Source of the DNA: Sphingobacteriaceae bacterium
Lineage (GTDB): Bacteria > Bacteroidota > Bacteroidia > B-17B0 > Aurantibacillaceae
DNA length: 64,000 nucleotides
Assembly (NCBI GenBank): GCA_002319075.1
Contig: NVQB01000001.1
Coordinates: forward strand, 1,612,001 to 1,676,000
Direction of reading: 5' to 3'
Shown here: positions 58,592 to 64,000 of the stretch, piece by piece
How the letters are laid out: the number at the start of each line of letters is the position of its first letter
How positions within the stretch are numbered: position 1 is the stretch's first letter
Notes under the pieces: generated by a model
Told to the model about the DNA's origin: nothing
Databases searched by the model: none
Seen by the model: only the letters and a program-made list of their open reading frames with translations
Translations under genes and position numbers: made by a program

Positions 58592-61500
58592 AAAAACACA
58601 TACATATAATTGTTTCTTTTATTGTATTTTTTGTTGTGCACACAACGCTAGATGCTCAGTCGTCGAGTAGTTCGGCACCTTATTGTAATGGAAATTATAC
58701 ATCGGGACAATGCAATCAAACAGGGCCATCTAATAGTCCATCTAATTCCGTAAACGATTTTATAGATAATTTTAGTACAACGGGTGGAAACACCAACATT
58801 ACGAATAATGGCTCAGGGTGCAATGGTAACGCTGATAACTATATTAATTACTGCAGCAATTATCTGTCCGTTACACCGGGGCAAACAATTGTTGCCACCA
58901 TGCAGTCGGGTATAACTTTTGCGCAGGGTTTTGCTATTTGGGTAGATTGGGACCAGGATAATACTTTTAATACAAGCACTGAATATATGGGAGGAACAAC
59001 CGGAGTTCCAACGGCAGCTACACCCACAACAATTACTTTTGTAATTCCTGCAACTCAGCCCAACGGTGTTTACCGTATGCGCGTTCGATGCGCATTTGCA
59101 ACCACTGGCCCAAACATTACACCTTGCGGCACTTTTGGTTTTGGCGAAACGGAAGACTACACTATCTATGTAGGACCAATACCTGCTAGTGCAGGCATTC
59201 CCAGTGGCACTGCTACAGTTAACGGACCTATTTGTGTTGGTCAGGCGCTTAATTTTTCTGTTGCAACAACTTACACTGCGCCTTTAAGCTATGTTTGGTC
59301 TGGTCCGAATAGTTATAGTAGTACGGCACAGAATCCGTCTTTACTTAATGCAGCCGCAGTTGCCAGTGGCATCTATACTGTGCTGATCACAAATAGCATT
59401 TGTCCTGTCACAACAACTGTTCAGGCAGTGGTTGTTTCGTTCCCGGCATTTACAGCTACTACAAACGTTCCGTCAATTTGCCAGGGCGGTATTTTTACTG
59501 CCAGTGCTTCACTCACCAACAATCCAGGTCTGTGCAACTTTTCGTGGACAAGTAATGCTACTTATGCTGGCCTTATGTCAACGCCTAATCAAAATACAAC
59601 TGTTATTATTCCTTCTCTTCTTCCAGCAAATGTTTACCAGGCTGCGATCGTCTATAGTATTACAATTTCACCTACCGTTCATCCCGTATGTTCGGTCACA
59701 AAAACAGTTAGTATCCTTGTAAGCAATCCGCCAACGCCTACGTTAAATTCGCCCTCATCGATATGCAATACTATACAACCCGTTCAATTAACTGCACTGC
59801 CAAGTGGCGGAACATGGGGCGGTAATGTTGCTGTGTCTGCTGGCGGAGTTTTCACGCCAACTGCGGCAGCTCAGGGAACAATTAACATAGTTAACTATTC
59901 TGTCACTATCGGTAATTGTATGGTGAGTAACAAGGATACGATATTAGTTTCAAGGTTTATCTCCCCGGCTTTGTCTTCCACTGTTTCAACGCGCTGTGAA
60001 CAGGATGCTCCTTTCAATCTGATGACAATTGTGCAAAATACTTTAAATGGAAGATGGGGAGGAAGTTACGTTATAAATAATCATTTTATTCCTACCGGGC
60101 TGCTATCAGGCACATACTCTATGGTGTACAACACAAAATCATATCCTGATACTACCGTTTGCCCGGGTCTTACAACCATGGTGATACAAGTGTTTAATCC
60201 GGTAACTCCTATAATTGCGCCTATTTTACCTTTATGTGACAATGCTTCAACCGTTATATTGACAGCTAGTCCGCAAGGTGGCATATGGTCAGGTAATTCA
60301 GGAGTTTCCTCTACTGGTATCAGAACCCCTTCCCTCAATAGTATGGGAACCAACACTGTAATTTATACGGCAGGACAGGGCACCTGTGTTGCTTCCTCAT
60401 CGGCTACCTTCCATACCTCACATTATAATACGGCAGGTCAGAGCGGCGTTGTGCCATCCCTTTGTGTTTCAAGCAGTCCTTTTAACTTGATGAGTATTGT
60501 CTTTAATTCTTCAGGTTCCTGGAGTGGGCCAAACGTTTCTAACGGATACTTCAATCCTTCAGGTTTGCCCACGAATACTTACCTGGCAACTTACAATACA
60601 CAGTCGTCACCAGATCCTTTTTTATGCCCCGATGTTAGTATAACAACCATCTCGGTATTAAATCCTGCAACACCAGTAATAACGCAGGTAGCGCCACTTT
60701 GTTCTACGGCAGGATCTGTTCAGCTCAGTGTGTCGCCCCCTACCGGATATTGGGTAAGTACAAGCTATCTAAGTCCAGGCGGCGTATTTACACCTTCTTT
60801 AGGTTCTATCGGAAACAATAACGTGCAGTATGTTATTGGTACAAATACCTGTAACGCTCAGCAAACCTCTACCATTAAAGTTGAGGCATTTGTATCTGCA
60901 GCACTTCTTTCTAAAATTGACGATCAATGTAATACAAATCCTCCTGTTCCCCTTGCACCAATTGTTGTAAATGGCGGTGGCTATTGGAGCGGACCGGCAC
61001 TTACAGGCAGCAGTTTTAATCCTGGTATTTCAGGAGCTGGAACTTTTACTATCAGTTATAACACAGCTTCATACCCCAGCGGACTTTGTCCTGATCATTC
61101 TGTTCTTTCTATAAATGTTTTTTCATTAGCCGCCCCACTTATTACACCGGTTGGTCCATTTTGTAATTCGAGTCTTCCTGTTCAGCTGGAAGTAAGCCCT
61201 CTTGGTGGTATTTTTGGAGGTGGTTTGCCTGGCGCTGTAAGTACTTCCGGTGTATTTAATCCGGCTTTTGGAATGATAGGAGAAAACATTTTAAATTATA
61301 CGATTGCCGTTGGACCTTGCCGTGCCGATGCCCAGATAAAAATTTCGGTTGAAGCATTTGTATCTGCTGATTTGGCTAAGCCCATCGGGCCGATTATTTG
61401 CATAAATGAAGAACCTTTCAATTTAAACAGCTTCGTACAAAACCCCGGTGGAACCTGGGGAGGTGATGGTGTTGTGGGTAGTATGTTTTATCCCAAACTT

Positions 61501-62397
61501 GCAAATCCGGGAGATAATAATTTAATTACCTATGAAACCCATTCCACCCTCAACGCATCCCTATGTCGCGACACCAGCATGGCCCGCATACAGGTAAAAA
61601 ATATTCCAACTGTAAAAGCAATTAGCAGTCGCTATGACGGATGCGCGCCATTAAACATTGAACTCAATAACCAAGGAACTAATAAGGGCATAGGCAAATG
61701 GAACATTACGGATGGCTCCAGTTATGAAGGGTTAACGGCAATTCACACCTTTACGGCGCCAGGTAATTATACTGTTGTTTTCACCTACACAGACGATGAA
61801 GTTGCGGGCTGTAGTGCGCAGTTTGTATTTCCAACACCCATACTGGTTTACGAAACACCGAAAGCAGATTTTTCGTATTCGCCAAATGAAATTACAATTG
61901 CCGATCCACAGGTACAGTTAACTAATCAAAGCGCCGTATTTGCGAGTAACAAATACGTTTGGACTGTGCAAGGTGAAAAAAATGAACGCACAGAAATTCA
62001 TCCTACTGTAAAATTTAACGCTCCTGGCAATTATAAGGTGACTTTAATGGCTACTTCTGTTGCAGGATGCACAAATCAAATCAGTAAGGTTATAGAAGTG
62101 AAGAATGATTTTAACGTGCATATACCAAATTCATTTACGCCAAACTTTGATGGAAAAAACGATGTATTCATTCCGGTATTTACACCATACGGGCTGGATG
62201 CAAAGAGCTTTGAACTGGAAATCTTTGATCGTTGGGGACATCAGGTTTTTCATAGTATTGATGTTACCAAAGGCTGGGATGGCATGATACAGGGCGTTAC
62301 TGCGAAAGAAGGAACTTATGTGTACCGCATCCGTTTCAGGGATCTTGAAGGAAGAGCCTACTCACGTAACGGTTACGTTACATTGTTATTAAACTAG
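58588..62397 (+). CDS. T9SS type B (gliding CTERM) protein with GEVED domain, 1269 residues
   Basis: A signal peptide (1-23, TTLDA-Q) is followed by a region with several Cys and a GEVED domain (about 105-205: AIWVDWDQDNTFNTSTEYMG ... YRMRVRC, FGFGETEDYTIYVG). The middle (about 380-1020) consists of four to five repeats of roughly 160-170 residues. They carry the pattern PFNLM.IV, G.WGG or WSGP, F.P.GL, YNT.S.PD...CP and LC....V.L..SP.GG. A PKD domain lies near 1030-1090 (APLNIELNNQGT...TFTAPGNYTVVFTY), a second near 1100-1170, and a type B sorting domain from about 1179 (IPNSFTPNFDGKNDVFIPV). It is related to the other three giants only through its C-terminus. It overlaps the preceding gene by 4 bp. 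Confidence 0.87.
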   Translation: MKKHIHIIVSFIVFFVVHTTLDAQSSSSSAPYCNGNYTSGQCNQTGPSNSPSNSVNDFIDNFSTTGGNTNITNNGSGCNGNADNYINYCSNYLSVTPGQTIVATMQSGITFAQGFAIWVDWDQDNTFNTSTEYMGGTTGVPTAATPTTITFVIPATQPNGVYRMRVRCAFATTGPNITPCGTFGFGETEDYTIYVGPIPASAGIPSGTATVNGPICVGQALNFSVATTYTAPLSYVWSGPNSYSSTAQNPSLLNAAAVASGIYTVLITNSICPVTTTVQAVVVSFPAFTATTNVPSICQGGIFTASASLTNNPGLCNFSWTSNATYAGLMSTPNQNTTVIIPSLLPANVYQAAIVYSITISPTVHPVCSVTKTVSILVSNPPTPTLNSPSSICNTIQPVQLTALPSGGTWGGNVAVSAGGVFTPTAAAQGTINIVNYSVTIGNCMVSNKDTILVSRFISPALSSTVSTRCEQDAPFNLMTIVQNTLNGRWGGSYVINNHFIPTGLLSGTYSMVYNTKSYPDTTVCPGLTTMVIQVFNPVTPIIAPILPLCDNASTVILTASPQGGIWSGNSGVSSTGIRTPSLNSMGTNTVIYTAGQGTCVASSSATFHTSHYNTAGQSGVVPSLCVSSSPFNLMSIVFNSSGSWSGPNVSNGYFNPSGLPTNTYLATYNTQSSPDPFLCPDVSITTISVLNPATPVITQVAPLCSTAGSVQLSVSPPTGYWVSTSYLSPGGVFTPSLGSIGNNNVQYVIGTNTCNAQQTSTIKVEAFVSAALLSKIDDQCNTNPPVPLAPIVVNGGGYWSGPALTGSSFNPGISGAGTFTISYNTASYPSGLCPDHSVLSINVFSLAAPLITPVGPFCNSSLPVQLEVSPLGGIFGGGLPGAVSTSGVFNPAFGMIGENILNYTIAVGPCRADAQIKISVEAFVSADLAKPIGPIICINEEPFNLNSFVQNPGGTWGGDGVVGSMFYPKLANPGDNNLITYETHSTLNASLCRDTSMARIQVKNIPTVKAISSRYDGCAPLNIELNNQGTNKGIGKWNITDGSSYEGLTAIHTFTAPGNYTVVFTYTDDEVAGCSAQFVFPTPILVYETPKADFSYSPNEITIADPQVQLTNQSAVFASNKYVWTVQGEKNERTEIHPTVKFNAPGNYKVTLMATSVAGCTNQISKVIEVKNDFNVHIPNSFTPNFDGKNDVFIPVFTPYGLDAKSFELEIFDRWGHQVFHSIDVTKGWDGMIQGVTAKEGTYVYRIRFRDLEGRAYSRNGYVTLLLN

Positions 62398-62415
62398 CTC
62401 TGAATCCATTAACTA

Positions 62416-62447
62416 TAAAAGCTTTGCTCCGGCAAAGCTTTTTTTAT
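62416..62447 (+). terminator. Intrinsic terminator after the GEVED T9SS protein gene
   Basis: AAAAGCTTTGC, TCCG loop, GCAAAGCTTTTTTT about 20 bp after the stop codon. Confidence 0.92.
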
Positions 62448-62540
62448 TCAACCAGGCCAAATAAACAGTTCTGACCCAAGATCAAAGGCTTTCTTAACAA
62501 ATTCTCAAAAAAACAAATAGATTATTATTAATTGAATTAA

Positions 62541-62548
62541 TATTTTTG
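62541..62548 (+). promoter_or_regulatory. -7 promoter box for purQ
   Basis: TATTTTTG (TAnnTTTG match), 41 nt upstream of the purQ start. The -33 box is not evident. Confidence 0.4.
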
Positions 62549-62589
62549 CAGTCTTAATTGATCTAAGTATTCACTAGAAAAAATAAAAC

Positions 62590-63273
62590 ATGAAATTTGG
62601 TGTTGTTGTATTTCCCGGTTCAAATTGCGATGAAGACATGGTATATGTGTTGCAAACGATTATGAAACAGGAAACAGTTAAACTTTGGCATAAAAACACA
62701 GATCTTGAAGGTTGTACGCATATTGTGCTTCCGGGGGGTTTCTCTTATGGAGATTACCTGAGAAGTGGTGCGATTGCTAAGTTTTCTCCGATTATGCAAA
62801 GCGTTATAGAACATGCTAATAAAGGAGGTTTTGTTTTTGGTGTTTGTAATGGATTCCAGATTCTTTGCGAAGCCGGATTGCTTCCCGGGGCGCTGTTGCA
62901 CAACGATAGCCGTAAATTTATCTGTAAAAACGTTTATATTAAATCTGAGAACTCTCAGTCTAAAATAACTTCTAAAGTACCTGCTAACAAAGCACTTAAA
63001 ATTCCTATCGCTCATGGTGAAGGAAAATATTTCGCTGATGCAGAAACTTTAAAAAAATTAAACGCTAACGGTCAGATCTTGTTCAGATATTGTGATGAGT
63101 CCGGGGCATTGTCTGAATCCGCAAATCCCAATGGCGCTACTGAGCACATTGCCGGCGTTTGTAATGAAGGAAAAAATGTTTTCGGTATGATGCCGCATCC
63201 TGAAAGAGCTTCTGATAAAGAGCTTGCTAACATTGATGGGGCTTTCTTATTTGAAAGCATCATCGCCAACTAG
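62590..63273 (+). CDS. purQ: Phosphoribosylformylglycinamidine synthase, glutaminase subunit
   Basis: A 227-residue class I glutamine amidotransferase that supplies ammonia for the FGAM step of purine synthesis. The nucleophile is Cys86 in [10 protein letters not shown], and the catalytic His/Glu are in MMPHPERAS near the C-terminus. The start [17 protein letters not shown] and the [15 protein letters not shown] loop identify PurQ of the small, multi-subunit type. This implies separate purL (and purS) genes elsewhere, as opposed to the large fused PurL. It lies convergent with the next gene. Confidence 0.95.
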   Translation: MKFGVVVFPGSNCDEDMVYVLQTIMKQETVKLWHKNTDLEGCTHIVLPGGFSYGDYLRSGAIAKFSPIMQSVIEHANKGGFVFGVCNGFQILCEAGLLPGALLHNDSRKFICKNVYIKSENSQSKITSKVPANKALKIPIAHGEGKYFADAETLKKLNANGQILFRYCDESGALSESANPNGATEHIAGVCNEGKNVFGMMPHPERASDKELANIDGAFLFESIIAN

Positions 63274-63300
63274 TTTCCTGAAATTTTATTTTATTTATCG

Positions 63301-63330
63301 AAGAGCGCTACTTATTGTCGCGCTCTTTTC
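63301..63330. terminator. Hairpin between purQ and the convergent membrane protein gene
   Basis: AAGAGCGC, an 11-base loop and GCGCTCTTTT form an 8-bp stem. It follows purQ by about 27 bp and includes the last bases of the convergent gene. It should stop plus-strand transcription; in the other direction it lies at the stop codon. Confidence 0.7.
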
Positions 63331-64000
63331 CTTTAATTGTTTTTTCGTAGTCCTGAATTTTTACATTTCCCCAATAGTCTTCGGGAAAATGGTCATTGAA
63401 TTGATATTGTCTGAACACCTTCCAATATAACTTTTCTGTCATACCCATGGGATGTATTTGCTGGTGGTTGTATTGATAAGTTTGTCCGATATTTAAAAAC
63501 ACACAGGAGAAAATAAATGCCACGCTAAGCAAGCTTAACAAGCCTTTTACTGCAGGGTGTTTCGGAGAATAAAAAACAAAATCCACAAAATACGCAATGG
63601 GTATAGCCAGAAAGGCTATCTGCTGACAAAACTCTCTTGCACCAAAACAACCGCCAAAGGCCCAATCCCACCAGCAACTCAACACATAGATCATTAAACA
63701 GGTAATAAAAATAAAAGCCCACTTGGATACCGGGAATTCCTTTTTAACGAAGAAAAATCCGATAAAGGCCATCACGATCATGGGCGTGTACGTAATCCAG
63801 CCTTTACGGTAACTAAAAAGAATATTAAGAATCTGTGGATCTTTCCAGAAAAAGCCCTCTTCAAAATAGGGATAATAAACATACATACCGGTTACGTCTT
63901 TCCAGAAAAGAAACTGGGGAATCCACATCAGTACTCCGATTGCTAAAATCAAAAGAATGTGCTTGTAATTTCTCAGGAAAAAACTGACCTTGATTTTAAA
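63308..64000 (-). CDS. Multi-pass membrane protein, partial (5' end beyond the window)
   Basis: The frame is open to the right edge of the window, giving the last 230 residues. At least five hydrophobic segments are seen. The stretches FSYRKGWITYTPMIVMA and CWWDWAFGGCFGAREFCQQ resemble the late part of Bacteroidota membrane proteins related to GT39/PMT-type glycosyltransferases, but no catalytic motif is visible in this part, so the assignment is only a resemblance. The C-terminus is hydrophilic (DYEKTIKGKERDNK). It is convergent with purQ. Confidence 0.7.
   Translation of the reverse strand, partial: FKIKVSFFLRNYKHILLILAIGVLMWIPQFLFWKDVTGMYVYYPYFEEGFFWKDPQILNILFSYRKGWITYTPMIVMAFIGFFFVKKEFPVSKWAFIFITCLMIYVLSCWWDWAFGGCFGAREFCQQIAFLAIPIAYFVDFVFYSPKHPAVKGLLSLLSVAFIFSCVFLNIGQTYQYNHQQIHPMGMTEKLYWKVFRQYQFNDHFPEDYWGNVKIQDYEKTIKGKERDNK

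Overview
The window (about 40% G+C) comes from a member of the Bacteroidota. Signs of this are seven proteins with type IX secretion (T9SS) C-terminal sorting domains, four of them of the gliding-motility (CHU_C, type B) class; Bacteroidota-type promoter boxes (TAnnTTTG, twice with a TTTG box exactly 19 nt upstream); and lineage-typical gene sets such as DUF1599/BT_3928-like/folP, hpt-adk-obg, TlpA/DUF6029/Omp28-like, DUF4159, DUF5686 and cvfB. I cannot name a genus. No rRNA, tRNA, CRISPR array, prophage or intact insertion sequence was recognised.

Layout. 1-1116: the end of dapB, then about 490 bp made of two tandem-repeat arrays in opposite orientation that run up to the start codon of a Rieske protein gene. 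1122-4583 (minus): rbfA, a LolC/E-type permease and a T9SS-exported glycoside hydrolase. 4679-8484 (plus): an MsbA-type ABC exporter, then rsmI overlapping a corA-type transporter gene. 8527-13145: a 49-residue protein gene, rplT, rpmI, a lipoprotein, obg, an adk with a long histone-like tail, and hpt, all on minus. 13145-18934: Sua5 (plus), then a secreted PHP protein, ispF-pgk, a broken DUF4143-type ATPase and hemL. 19091-22316 (plus): a TlpA-like thioredoxin, an outer-membrane DUF6029 protein and an Omp28-like lipoprotein. 22377-25865 (minus): panB, and sucC with two exported proteins. 25974-32479: two tandem, related T9SS type B giants. 32762-37149 (plus): fabG, a VWA membrane protein, a chagasin-like lipoprotein and a fatty acid desaturase. 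37196-45232: a TPR protein, a BT_3928-like membrane protein and DUF1599 (minus), diverging from folP, DUF4159, DUF5686 and a TonB-like protein (plus). 45236-50296 (minus): ybeY, a lipoprotein, serS, an M64 peptidase, a second lipoprotein, then rpmA-rplU. 50357-53461: an EamA transporter, cvfB and asd. 53702-62397 (plus): a third type B giant, 3-hydroxyanthranilate dioxygenase, a small exported protein and a fourth giant. 62590-64000: purQ and a membrane protein cut by the window edge.

Most genes are housekeeping: lysine/aspartate, purine, folate, pantothenate, haem and isoprenoid biosynthesis, translation and ribosome maturation. Interspersed is a large exported proteome: lipoproteins, outer-membrane barrels and T9SS cargo. 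The most unusual items are the opposed repeat arrays at 268-765, the adenylate kinase with an acidic linker and a Lys/Ala tail of about 120 residues, the modular type B giants with swapped N-terminal heads, and several genes whose promoter -7 box lies only 4-6 nt before the start codon. I did not find a clearly new defence or mobile system; the repeat arrays are the best candidate for something not explained by ordinary genes.
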